Of a stretch of DNA of 64,000 nt, positions 43,688-52,331 are shown piece after piece. Position 1 is the stretch's first letter. The number at the start of each line of letters is the position of its first letter. This stretch comes from Lactobacillus helsingborgensis. GTDB lineage: Bacteria > Bacillota > Bacilli > Lactobacillales > Lactobacillaceae. Under the pieces are notes generated by a model. The model ran no database searches and was not told the origin of the DNA. It worked only from the letters and a program-made list of their open reading frames with translations. Location: assembly GCF_000970855.1 (NCBI RefSeq), contig NZ_KQ034046.1:328540-392539 (forward strand). The letters run 5' to 3'. A program made the translations under genes and the position numbers.

Positions 43688-44553
43688 TGAAGACAAATCA
43701 GAAAAAGGCTTGGCTTTTTTTAGCACCAACAATTATTTTCGTCACTCTGTTTAGCATTTATCCTATTTTACGTGCATTTGGCATGAGCTTTCAGGGTGGT
43801 TCCTTAATTGACTTACATTGGAATGGTTTTAGCAACTACCAGTATATTTTTAACGATCCCGAGTTTTGGCTGGCTATCAAGAATACCGTTCTATATGCCG
43901 TTATTTCAGTGCCGGTTGGACTGGCAATCTCAATCATGCTGGCCTGGATTATTTTTGATAAGGTAAAACACAAGTCATTCTTTGAAACCACATTTTTCAT
44001 GCCTTATGTTACTTCAACGATTGCGATTGGTATTGTTTTTCGTTATATCTTCAATGGTGATTACGGGATGCTGAACTTTTTGCTCAGGTCACTGCACCTG
44101 CCAGCTCCTGATTGGATTGATGATCCGGCAATGTCTTTGACGACTATTATTATCTTTGGTATTTGGTCGTCACTGGCTTTCAACATAGTTATTTTGATGG
44201 GGGCACTACGTAATATTGATCCCAATTTTTACACTATTGCCGATATGTATGGTGCAAGCGGCCGTGATAAGTTCTGGCGCATTACCATGCCCGAACTAGT
44301 TCCTACAATTGCATTTCTACTTACCATGAATGTGATTGGAGCATTTAAAATTTATACATCTGTTTATGCACTCTTTAACGGGCAAGCCGGAGTCGGAAAT
44401 TCAGGGACAACCGCCGTCTTCTATATTTACAATAAGTTCCAAATAGTTGGCACCCCTGGAGTTGCAATGGCGGCGACAGTGATCTTGTTCCTGATAATTC
44501 TGTTTGCCACATTTTTGCAGCGAAAAATGATGAAGAAGGTAGGAGAAAATTAA
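43687..44553 (+). CDS. ABC transporter permease, UgpA-like
   Basis: A 288-aa CUT1 permease with six helices and the EAA-type loop YGASGRDKFWRITMPEL that docks the ATPase. It pairs with the next gene product. The order ATPase, permease, permease, binding protein resembles glycerol-3-phosphate or glycerophosphodiester importers, but the substrate is not fixed. Confidence 0.88.
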   Translation: MKTNQKKAWLFLAPTIIFVTLFSIYPILRAFGMSFQGGSLIDLHWNGFSNYQYIFNDPEFWLAIKNTVLYAVISVPVGLAISIMLAWIIFDKVKHKSFFETTFFMPYVTSTIAIGIVFRYIFNGDYGMLNFLLRSLHLPAPDWIDDPAMSLTTIIIFGIWSSLAFNIVILMGALRNIDPNFYTIADMYGASGRDKFWRITMPELVPTIAFLLTMNVIGAFKIYTSVYALFNGQAGVGNSGTTAVFYIYNKFQIVGTPGVAMAATVILFLIILFATFLQRKMMKKVGEN

Positions 44554-45378
44554 ATGAAACGAATTCGCTTAGGAGTTTTATTCAGTTACATTATTTTATT
44601 TATCTTTGCCATCATTACCGTTTTTCCCTTTATTTATATGATTTTGGGCGGTTTGATGAGTTTTCAGGAAACTACTTCAATTCCTCCTACATTAATTCCG
44701 CATCACTTTGAGTGGTCCAACTACGCTACAGTTTTTGCGCGGGCACCATTTGGTCGTTATTTTTTCAATACGGTATTAACTGCCAGCGTCACTACGATCG
44801 TTAGTTTGTTTAACTCTTTATTAGGTGCGTTTGCGATGGTTAACCTGCGCTTTAAGGGCAAAGGGTTAATTCAATTGGTGCTTTTGTCACTATTGATGGT
44901 TCCAGGAGAAGCAATCATCTTTACTAACTATAATACGATTGCGCACATGGGTTTATTGAACACTTATGTGGGTTTGGTCTTACCGTTCTTGACTTCTATA
45001 TTCTACATGTATTACTTGCAAAGCTACTTCGGCTCAATCTCAGATACGATTTATAAAGCCGCTATGATTGATGGAGCAAGCGACTGGGATTACATCTGGA
45101 AAATTTTAGTCCCGATGTCAAAAGGCGGTTTATTTACTGTCGGTCTTTTAAGTTTCATCTCTGGTTGGAATTCTTTCCTTTGGCCTTTGCTTGTAACGAA
45201 TGAAGATACTATGAGGCTACTTAATAACGGCTTGTCAGCCTTTGCATCTGATGCCGGTAGTGAAACGCAGCTGCAATTAGCCGCTGCAACCCTTACGGTT
45301 TTGCCTATTTTAGTCTTGTACTTAATCTTTAGAAAACAGATTATTAAGGGGGTAGTACGTAATGACCTCAAAGGCTAA
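44554..45378 (+). CDS. ABC transporter permease, UgpE-like
   Basis: A 274-aa permease partner with the EAA loop AAMIDGASDWDYIWKILVPM. It begins on the base after the previous stop. Its 3' end overlaps the metallo-hydrolase start by 17 bp, tying that enzyme to the transporter. Confidence 0.88.
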   Translation: MKRIRLGVLFSYIILFIFAIITVFPFIYMILGGLMSFQETTSIPPTLIPHHFEWSNYATVFARAPFGRYFFNTVLTASVTTIVSLFNSLLGAFAMVNLRFKGKGLIQLVLLSLLMVPGEAIIFTNYNTIAHMGLLNTYVGLVLPFLTSIFYMYYLQSYFGSISDTIYKAAMIDGASDWDYIWKILVPMSKGGLFTVGLLSFISGWNSFLWPLLVTNEDTMRLLNNGLSAFASDAGSETQLQLAAATLTVLPILVLYLIFRKQIIKGVVRNDLKG

Positions 45379-46657
45379 GACCACCATTACCTTTTATAAC
45401 GGCTTGAATACCATTGGTGGACCGATGATCGAAGTCGCTTACCGTAAATCGCATATTTTATTTGATTTGGGTGAAGTCTACAGACCGGAATTAAATCTGC
45501 CTGATGAAAAGTATCAGACTTTAGTTAACAACCAGTTAATTGGGGATGTGCCCAACTTTTATGATCCTGAATTAACTGGGCAACCACTTGATCATGAGCG
45601 GTGGACACATGCCGCAGCCTACATGTCGCATCTTCACCTTGATCACAGTAAGGCTATGAATTTCTTAGCACCTGAAATACCTTTGTATGCTGGACCGATC
45701 ACAGCTAAGATGTTGCCGGCTTTGAACGAAAAAGGGGACTTTCTGCTCCCAGCTGCTGGTCATAAGCCGAGCTATACTCGTCCCATTATTGCGGCGCAGT
45801 ATCAAAAGCCGATTGAAGTGGGCGATATTACAATGACGGTTTGGCCTAGTGACCACGATGCCTATGGTGCGACTGGACTTATTGTCAAGACACCTGATTT
45901 AGCAATTGCATATACTGGTGACATTCGCTTACACGGTTATCACCCCGATTGGGTCAAAAATTTTTTGATAGCTGCAAAAGAATGCGATGTTCTGATTACT
46001 GAGGCAACTGGCTTTTCTTGGCCCGAAGAAAAGCATGAAGAAAGTAGCGAAGAATTTACCGGTCCTAAAAATGAGGCTGAGCTGACTGCTCAATTTATCC
46101 AATTGCAAAATGACAATCCCAAGCGGCAAGTCACCTTCAATACTTACCCTACCAATGTTGAACGGTTGCTGCGCATCATTTCTGACTCGCCACGCCGCGT
46201 TGTTTTACATGCTGCTAGGGCCCATTTGTTCAAGGAGAGTTTAAATAAGGACTTTCCGTATTATTACTTGCCAGGGGAGCAAAAATTCGCTGATCTGAAA
46301 CCAGAATTAGCGGTTCATTATGAAGAACTGTTAAATGATGATCACGAATTCCTCTGGCAAGCCGTTGCAGATTTTGATCAGTTGCAAAAAGGAGGGCTTT
46401 ATATTCATTCTAATGCGGAGCCCTTAGGTGATTTTGATCCAGCCTATCAACCTTTTATGCAAAAATTGGCTGATCAGGAGATTGAGGTTCAGACGTTGCG
46501 TTGTTCTGGTCACGCCGACGAAAGGGAACTAGCACAAATTATTGATATGGTTCAACCACCAACACTCATTCCAGTGCACACATTGCATCCGGAGCTGGTG
46601 GAGAACCCTTATGGTAAAAGGATTTTACCAAAGCGCAACCAAACAATTACGCTTTGA
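45362..46657 (+). CDS. Beta-CASP metallo-beta-lactamase-fold hydrolase inside the ABC operon
   Basis: A 431-aa enzyme with the zinc motif SHLHLDHS, further metal ligands in WPSDHDAYG and AYTGDIRLHG, and the C-terminal beta-CASP features RCSGHADERE and PTLIPVHTLHPE. Such folds act on RNA or other phosphodiesters; RNase J is the best-known relative, but this protein is shorter and lacks the RNase J C-terminal domain. Seventeen bases of overlap with the permease gene and a binding-protein gene 48 bp later place it in the importer operon. A phosphodiesterase acting on the imported solute is a reasonable inference, unproven. Confidence 0.8.
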   Translation: MTSKAKTTITFYNGLNTIGGPMIEVAYRKSHILFDLGEVYRPELNLPDEKYQTLVNNQLIGDVPNFYDPELTGQPLDHERWTHAAAYMSHLHLDHSKAMNFLAPEIPLYAGPITAKMLPALNEKGDFLLPAAGHKPSYTRPIIAAQYQKPIEVGDITMTVWPSDHDAYGATGLIVKTPDLAIAYTGDIRLHGYHPDWVKNFLIAAKECDVLITEATGFSWPEEKHEESSEEFTGPKNEAELTAQFIQLQNDNPKRQVTFNTYPTNVERLLRIISDSPRRVVLHAARAHLFKESLNKDFPYYYLPGEQKFADLKPELAVHYEELLNDDHEFLWQAVADFDQLQKGGLYIHSNAEPLGDFDPAYQPFMQKLADQEIEVQTLRCSGHADERELAQIIDMVQPPTLIPVHTLHPELVENPYGKRILPKRNQTITL

Positions 46658-46705
46658 TTAATCAAAAAAAATGTTGTTTAGTTTATATTTGGGAGGTTTA
46701 ACCAA

Positions 46706-48010
46706 ATGAAGTTTCGTAAAAAGTTAGCCGCTGCGTTTGCAATTGGCTTAGCTCTGGTTGGTACTGCAGCTTGTTCTAATGGTGGAAACAATTCTTCATC
46801 ATCTTCAAGTTCAGATAAAATTGCTAAAGTTAAAAAGACAACTAACATTGTCTTTTGGCATGGTATGACTGGTGTGCAACAAGCAACTTTAAAGAAATTG
46901 ACACAGGAATTTGAAAGTAAAAATCCTAAGATTAAAGTTAAGTTGGAAAACCAGGGTGCATATAATGACTTGCAAGCCAAAATTAATTCGACCCTGCAGT
47001 CACCTAATAACCTGCCTACTATTACCCAAGCATATCCTGACTGGCTCTTTAATGCAGCTAAGAAAAATATGCTCGTTGACCTAACACCTTATATTAATAA
47101 TAAAGAAGTTGGTTGGGGCAGCAGCAAGGCGTCTGATATCAAGTCTGCACTTCTTGATGGTGCGAAGATTGAGGGCAAACAATACGGTATTCCTTTTAAT
47201 AAATCAATTGAGGTTTTGACTTACAATGCAGATTTGCTTAAGAAATACGGCATTAAGAAGGCTCCGGCAACTATGGATGAACTGAAAAAAGATTCACAAA
47301 TCATCTATAAAAAGAGTAACCATAAGGTAGTCGGTGCCGGTTTTGACTCTTTGTCAAATTACTATACTTTAGGTATGAAGAATGAAGGCGTCGACTTCTC
47401 AAGTAAAATTGATTTTACCGGCAACACTTCTAAGAAAGTTATTAATTTCTACGCAGATGGCATCAAGGCTGGTTACTTCAGAGTAGCTGGTTCAGAACAT
47501 TACCTCTCTGGTCCATTTGCTAACCAAAAGGTTGCAATGTACATCGGGACTTCTGCCGGTGAAGGCTTTGTTAAACAAGGAGTCGGCAACAAATTTACTT
47601 ATGATGTTGCACCTCGCCCAGGCAAATACACTATGTCTCAAGGTACAGACATTTATATGTTTAAACATGCCTCAGCAGATCAAAAGTCAGCTGCATTTAC
47701 TTACATTAAGTTCCTAACTTCAAAGGCGAGTCAACTTGAATGGGCTAATGCTACTGGTTACATCCCAGTTAGTCAAGCTGCTGCTGATTCAGCTGAATAC
47801 AAGGACAGCAAGAAGCTGAAATTGCCAGCTAAACTTGAAGACGCAATGGCAAATCTTTACAGCGTACCAATTATTAAAAATGCTGGTGCTGCTTATGGTA
47901 ACTTAAACCCAGTTATGCAAAATATTTTTGCTGCAGCACAAAAAGGGCAAAATGTTGATAACGCTATTAAAAGTGGTAAAGCAAAATTCGATGCCGCTTG
48001 GAAACAATAA
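46706..48010 (+). CDS. Solute-binding lipoprotein of the ABC importer, copy 1
   Basis: A 434-aa CUT1 binding protein with signal peptide and lipobox GTAAC, a Ser/Asn-rich linker, then an MBP-like fold (NIVFWHGMTGVQQATLKKL...). It resembles UgpB-type proteins. GGGAGG precedes ATG 46706. The second copy downstream is collinear with it. A terminator follows, so copy 1 closes the main operon. Confidence 0.9.
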   Translation: MKFRKKLAAAFAIGLALVGTAACSNGGNNSSSSSSSDKIAKVKKTTNIVFWHGMTGVQQATLKKLTQEFESKNPKIKVKLENQGAYNDLQAKINSTLQSPNNLPTITQAYPDWLFNAAKKNMLVDLTPYINNKEVGWGSSKASDIKSALLDGAKIEGKQYGIPFNKSIEVLTYNADLLKKYGIKKAPATMDELKKDSQIIYKKSNHKVVGAGFDSLSNYYTLGMKNEGVDFSSKIDFTGNTSKKVINFYADGIKAGYFRVAGSEHYLSGPFANQKVAMYIGTSAGEGFVKQGVGNKFTYDVAPRPGKYTMSQGTDIYMFKHASADQKSAAFTYIKFLTSKASQLEWANATGYIPVSQAAADSAEYKDSKKLKLPAKLEDAMANLYSVPIIKNAGAAYGNLNPVMQNIFAAAQKGQNVDNAIKSGKAKFDAAWKQ

Positions 48011-48039
48011 AAACTAAATAGCAATTTTTATTACCGAAC

Positions 48040-48066
48040 CTGTCATTAAATGACAGGTTCTTTTTT
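48040..48066 (+). terminator. Terminator after binding-protein copy 1
   Basis: AACCTGTCATT and AATGACAGGTT form a perfect stem followed by a long T run. Confidence 0.85.
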
Positions 48067-48183
48067 TTGCTTATTGGTTAAAAAAGAACAAAATAGCGGC
48101 GAACGATTAATTGTTCGTAACGTATCGAACTTTAAATCAAAATAAGTTTAAATAGCCAAAAAAAAGCGAATTTTTTCAATTGG

Positions 48184-48213
48184 ATTTATTGTATTCTGGT
48201 ATTGTTTGCTATA
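48184..48213 (+). promoter_or_regulatory. Promoter of binding-protein copy 2
   Basis: TTATTG with an 18-bp spacer to TATACA lies between the copy 1 terminator and copy 2. The second paralogue is thus transcribed separately. Confidence 0.45.
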
Positions 48214-48285
48214 CAATAAGTGAGAGTTAAATGCTCAAGTAATCACTACTGGGCAATTGAAAATATTCTGGAGGAAAAATATATC

Positions 48286-49590
48286 ATGAATTTTAGTAAA
48301 AAGCTGGCGGCATTTGCAGTCGCGAGCTTGGCGTTAATTGGAACTGCTGCTTGTTCTAACAATAACAATAGTTCATCATCCTCAAGCTCTAAAATACCAA
48401 AAGTTACTCAAAAAACTACTGTTGTCTTTTGGCATGGAATGCAGGGCTCTCAGGAAAAAACGCTAAAAAGTTTAGCTCAAGATTTTGAAAATAAAAATCC
48501 TAAGATTAAGATTAAACTTGAGCAACAAGGTGATTATGATAACCTGCAATCTAAAATTACATCAACTTTGCAATCACCTAAAAATTTACCGACAATCACC
48601 CAAGCATATCCTGGCTGGCTTGAAAGTGCAGCTAAAAATAAGATGCTGGTCGACCTTAAACCATACATCAATAACAAAGATGTTGGTTGGGGCAGTGTAG
48701 AAGCATCAGGCATTAAAACCGATATGTTGAACGGAGCCCAAATTAAAGGCACGCAATACGGTATTCCTTTCAATAAGTCAATTGAGGTTTTGATTTATAA
48801 CCCGAAGATGCTTAAGCGCTATGGCGTTACAAAAGTACCTACAACTATGAGTGAGGTCAAGGCTGCAGCTCAAACTATTTACGAAAAGAGTAATCACAAG
48901 GTAGTAGGTGCCGGCTTCGATGACTTGGACAACTACTATGTTTTGGGTATGAAAAACCAAGGTGAAGACTTCTCCAGCAAAATCAATTTTACGGGAACCA
49001 AGTCAAGAAAGTTACTCAATTACTTTATAGCTGGCGAAAAAGCGGGCTACTTTAGAATGCCAGGCTCTGATAAATACTTGTATATTCCATTTACAAATGA
49101 GAAGCTGGCTATGTTTGTGACTTCTTCATCAACAGAAACATGGATCAAGCAAGCAGCTAAAAAGGGTTTCAATTATGAAGTTGCTGCCCGCCCAAGTAAA
49201 TACACTATGTCACAAGGTACCGATATTTACATGTTTAGTCATGCGAGTGCGATGCAAAAGGCAGCTGCCTTCAAATTTATGAAATACCTTTCTAGTAAAG
49301 AAAGCCAAATTAAGTGGGCTAAAGAAACGGGATATATTCCAGTTAATGAAGAAGCAACTAAGTCAGATACTTATAAGTCAAACAAAGACTTTAAGCTGCC
49401 TGCTAAGTTGGAAGATATTCTTAATGCCAATTCACTTTACAGTGTTCCTGTGATTAAGGATTCTAGTGCTACATTTAGTCAATTGACACCGATAATGCAA
49501 TCTATTTTATCGGCTGCACAAAAGAACCGGAATGTTGAAAAAGCAATCACAACTGGTAAAAATAAATTTAATGCGGCATGGCAACAATAA
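48286..49590 (+). CDS. Solute-binding lipoprotein of the ABC importer, copy 2
   Basis: Also 434 aa and collinear with copy 1, with lipobox GTAAC, the Asn/Ser linker and shared blocks such as ITQAYPGWLESAAKNK and SKYTMSQGTDIYMF. Substitutions near ligand loops (FRMPGSDKYLYIPF versus FRVAGSEHYLSGPF) suggest a different ligand preference. The frame can open at 48220, but GGAGGAAAAA upstream of ATG 48286 gives the signal peptide directly. It has its own promoter and terminator and no permease. Confidence 0.9.
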   Translation: MNFSKKLAAFAVASLALIGTAACSNNNNSSSSSSSKIPKVTQKTTVVFWHGMQGSQEKTLKSLAQDFENKNPKIKIKLEQQGDYDNLQSKITSTLQSPKNLPTITQAYPGWLESAAKNKMLVDLKPYINNKDVGWGSVEASGIKTDMLNGAQIKGTQYGIPFNKSIEVLIYNPKMLKRYGVTKVPTTMSEVKAAAQTIYEKSNHKVVGAGFDDLDNYYVLGMKNQGEDFSSKINFTGTKSRKLLNYFIAGEKAGYFRMPGSDKYLYIPFTNEKLAMFVTSSSTETWIKQAAKKGFNYEVAARPSKYTMSQGTDIYMFSHASAMQKAAAFKFMKYLSSKESQIKWAKETGYIPVNEEATKSDTYKSNKDFKLPAKLEDILNANSLYSVPVIKDSSATFSQLTPIMQSILSAAQKNRNVEKAITTGKNKFNAAWQQ

Positions 49591-49606
49591 CAAAGCGCTA
49601 TAAGAT

Positions 49607-49636
49607 TAAAAAAAACAGGTTGATGCCTGTTTTTTT
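49607..49636 (+). terminator. Terminator after binding-protein copy 2
   Basis: AAAAAACAGG and CCTGTTTTTT pair around a short loop. Confidence 0.8.
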
Positions 49637-49726
49637 ATTTGTCGTTTTTCACTTGAATGGTAAGATAATATTGGCATAAAAAAGCTGGCACAACACCGGC
49701 TAAATATAACGGCCAGGGGTGAAAAA

Positions 49727-50644
49727 GTGATTAGAGAGCAAAAGTTTCCGGTGGAAACCAATTATAAATGGTATGACATCAGTAATTTGAGTGAAGAAGA
49801 CAGCAACCGACTGCAAATAGATTTCCATTTTACTCCAGATATGATTTCTTATATTTCTGATAGACATGAAAGGCCGCACTATGATTACGATACGCACACT
49901 CATATTCACTTACTAGTTTATGATGTGCCGATCTGGCCTACTAAGACGATTAAACACTTTACGGCACATCCAGTTACTTTTTTAGTATCTGGTCAAAATA
50001 TTTTTACGTTTCACACAGAATCAACCAGTTATGTATTTGATGAGTTCAATGATAATACTTCAAGACGGGATTTATCCTTGGCTCAGGACGTGACTGAATT
50101 GCTAATGAAATTTTTGTTGTACTTATCACAATATTTTCAACGTGCTGTTACTCAACTTGACGCTGAGCGCAACAGTTTAGATCAAAAATTATCTGGCGAT
50201 ATTAATAATAAAGATTTGGTTGAATTGTCAAATATTGAAAAAAGCTTGGTGTATCTTTCCAGCTCAATTCAAACTAATTTAATGATGCTGCATAGCTTAA
50301 AAATGTCTGAATTGGATTTTACTAAGCCTGGGCGTGAACGTCTAGATGATGTACTGATTGAATCAAATCAGGCGGCAGAAATGGTGAAAATTTCGCAACA
50401 GGTTACGCAAACTTTGTCTGCAACTTCTAACAACATGATGAACAATAATTTGAATGATACTATGAAGTTCCTAACCGTTTGGTCTTTGGTTTTAACAATA
50501 CCAACGATCTTGACCGGCTTTTATGGTATGAATGTGAGCTTGCCGGTTGGTCATAGTTCTTCTGACTGGATTGCGATCATAGTGGTGACAGTCTTTCTAA
50601 TGGGTTGGTTGATTGTTTTAATGAAACGACATCATTTCTTTTAA
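49727..50644 (+). CDS. CorA-family magnesium/divalent cation transporter
   Basis: A 305-aa protein with a long cytoplasmic N-terminal domain and two C-terminal helices. The first helix is followed by the pore motif YGMN, the CorA hallmark. It forms pentameric Mg2+ (or Co2+/Ni2+) channels. GTG 49727 follows GGGGTGA. It lies 14 bp before the next gene, so the two may be cotranscribed. Confidence 0.9.
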   Translation: MIREQKFPVETNYKWYDISNLSEEDSNRLQIDFHFTPDMISYISDRHERPHYDYDTHTHIHLLVYDVPIWPTKTIKHFTAHPVTFLVSGQNIFTFHTESTSYVFDEFNDNTSRRDLSLAQDVTELLMKFLLYLSQYFQRAVTQLDAERNSLDQKLSGDINNKDLVELSNIEKSLVYLSSSIQTNLMMLHSLKMSELDFTKPGRERLDDVLIESNQAAEMVKISQQVTQTLSATSNNMMNNNLNDTMKFLTVWSLVLTIPTILTGFYGMNVSLPVGHSSSDWIAIIVVTVFLMGWLIVLMKRHHFF

Positions 50645-50658
50645 GCTGAGGCGAATAC

Positions 50659-51582
50659 ATGAAAAATAAAGTTTTGCTAGGTTCATTAATTACAGCGCTT
50701 CTTGCTTTTATGCTTTATTCCGTTAATTTTAAGCGGGTTGAAAATACCAAATTAAAGATTGCAGGACCAAAGCAGGAACAAGTAGTAAAGAATAAAAAAG
50801 GTAAAAAAGGTCCCAGTGAGCCGAAAGTTGCCACTGTTGAGTACCCTAATCACATTAAAATAGCAGCAGGCAGTGAGAAAAAATGGGCACAGAAAATTGA
50901 GCAGGTGATGGGAAAAGATCATAGCTATCAGGTATGTGTTCAGGATCTGAATAATAATAAATTTGCCCGCGTTGCTAATACCAGTCAGCGTCATAGTGTA
51001 AATTCTGTCAGTCGTTTATTTTTGTTGATTGCACTCACATACCAAGAGCAGCATGGCAAATCAATTAACAACAAGACGATAAAAATTAAAAAGAGTGATC
51101 GCGCTAAAAAGGAAAAATTGCTGCAAAAGGGGATAGCATACAATGCGTCCTACCTAAAGCAACTAATGCTGCAAGGCAATCAAACAGCTGCTAATGCACT
51201 CTTGCGGACGCTTAAACCAGCTAAAGTTAATGCTATTATTAAGAAAATCGGTGTTAAAGATACTGTCATTAAAAATAAGTTTGCCGCTAAAGCAGCAGCT
51301 TTGACTACTGCTAACGATTTAAACAAGATTATGGTCAGTCTTTATCATGATCAAATATTAAGCAGACAGTATTCTAATCAGGTATTGGGCGCTCTGAATT
51401 CAAGCAGAACCAAGCCTAAGATTATTCGTAATACTAAAGGCTTAATCTATGCTATTGGCGATAGTAAGGCCAATGTAGCTCTGGTACAATCTAATGGTAA
51501 TGCCTACTGTGTCAGCGTTTGGAGTAATAATGACCAAGACTTTGTTAAACTGGGAAAAGCAGTTAACAGCTTCTTTAAATAA
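50659..51582 (+). CDS. Exported serine-hydrolase (class A beta-lactamase)-like protein
   Basis: A 307-aa protein with an N-terminal membrane anchor and a beta-lactamase-like domain. In this fold the nucleophile motif is SxxK; the equivalent stretch here is HSVNSVSRLFLL, where Arg stands in the lysine place. The SDN-like motif is GNQTAAN, and no KTG box is clear (AIGDSKANVAL). It may be a non-catalytic surface protein rather than an active hydrolase. It follows the CorA gene closely. Confidence 0.65.
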   Translation: MKNKVLLGSLITALLAFMLYSVNFKRVENTKLKIAGPKQEQVVKNKKGKKGPSEPKVATVEYPNHIKIAAGSEKKWAQKIEQVMGKDHSYQVCVQDLNNNKFARVANTSQRHSVNSVSRLFLLIALTYQEQHGKSINNKTIKIKKSDRAKKEKLLQKGIAYNASYLKQLMLQGNQTAANALLRTLKPAKVNAIIKKIGVKDTVIKNKFAAKAAALTTANDLNKIMVSLYHDQILSRQYSNQVLGALNSSRTKPKIIRNTKGLIYAIGDSKANVALVQSNGNAYCVSVWSNNDQDFVKLGKAVNSFFK

Positions 51583-51619
51583 CGTTTTTAAATAGTGCTT
51601 TACCAAATCTTAAAAATTT

Positions 51620-51653
51620 GGCCCTAATCAGAATTGAGTTTTAGGGCTTTTTT
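51620..51653 (+). terminator. Terminator after the serine-hydrolase-like gene
   Basis: GCCCTAA and TTAGGGC form a stem followed by TTTTTT. Confidence 0.75.
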
Positions 51654-51683
51654 AATAATATAAAATAATTTACAGCTTGTAGA

Positions 51684-51712
51684 TTGTATTCTTCACATTG
51701 TAGTGATATATT
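51684..51712 (+). promoter_or_regulatory. Promoter and putative operator of the TetR/MMPL operon
   Basis: TTGTAT, a 17-bp spacer and TATATT. The spacer contains TCAC-ATTGTA-GTGA, an inverted repeat well placed for repression by the TetR protein encoded directly downstream. Confidence 0.65.
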
Positions 51713-51743
51713 ATTCTGTATGCTGTCAAAAGGAGGGGTGAAA

Positions 51744-52331
51744 TTGGTTAGAAAAAGAAACCTTGATTTGGATAAGGTGATTGCGAAGGCGACGGAGCTG
51801 ATTGGACGAAAGGGACTTTCCGCGACCACTCTGCCGAACCTAGCTAAAGAGTTAGGCGTTCGTTCACAGTCGCTTTATCATTATGTTTCAGGTCGAAAGC
51901 AACTGTTGTCGCTTGTAGGTGCAAGCAGAATTAAAATTTTAGGTAAAAAATTAGTTGATAATCTGATCGGAATTTCAGGTGAAGAAGCTTTACTCAAGTT
52001 TGCAGATATTGTCCGTGACTTCATTCTGGACGATCCCGCATTAATTAGTATTCTCTATCATTTGAATGAATACAAAAAAGACGATGCTATTACCCAAGAA
52101 ATTTTAAAGATAATAGCTTTGGCTGACAAACTAAATTTGAGAAGTGACAGCACGGTTTCGCTCCATTCCTTAATTGGAGCAGTATTGGGATACGTTTTTT
52201 TAGATGTATCTGAATCTTTTACAGAAGAAACTAGTGATGAGGCTGATCAGGGTTATCATGAATTAATTATTCAACTAGTTCAGCCTAATAAATTATTGCA
52301 AAAAAATAGAAAGGAAAATCGGAGTGCATAA
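51744..52331 (+). CDS. TetR-family regulator of the MMPL exporter
   Basis: A 195-aa TetR-like protein: HTH LSATTLPNLAKELGVRSQSLYHYVSG near the N-terminus, then an alpha-helical ligand domain. TTG 51744 is preferred because AGGAGGGGTGA lies just before it; the frame is open farther up, but the promoter (TATATT at 51707) makes those starts impossible or leaderless. It overlaps the MMPL gene by eight bases, so repressor and exporter are coexpressed and coupled. Confidence 0.83.
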   Translation: MVRKRNLDLDKVIAKATELIGRKGLSATTLPNLAKELGVRSQSLYHYVSGRKQLLSLVGASRIKILGKKLVDNLIGISGEEALLKFADIVRDFILDDPALISILYHLNEYKKDDAITQEILKIIALADKLNLRSDSTVSLHSLIGAVLGYVFLDVSESFTEETSDEADQGYHELIIQLVQPNKLLQKNRKENRSA

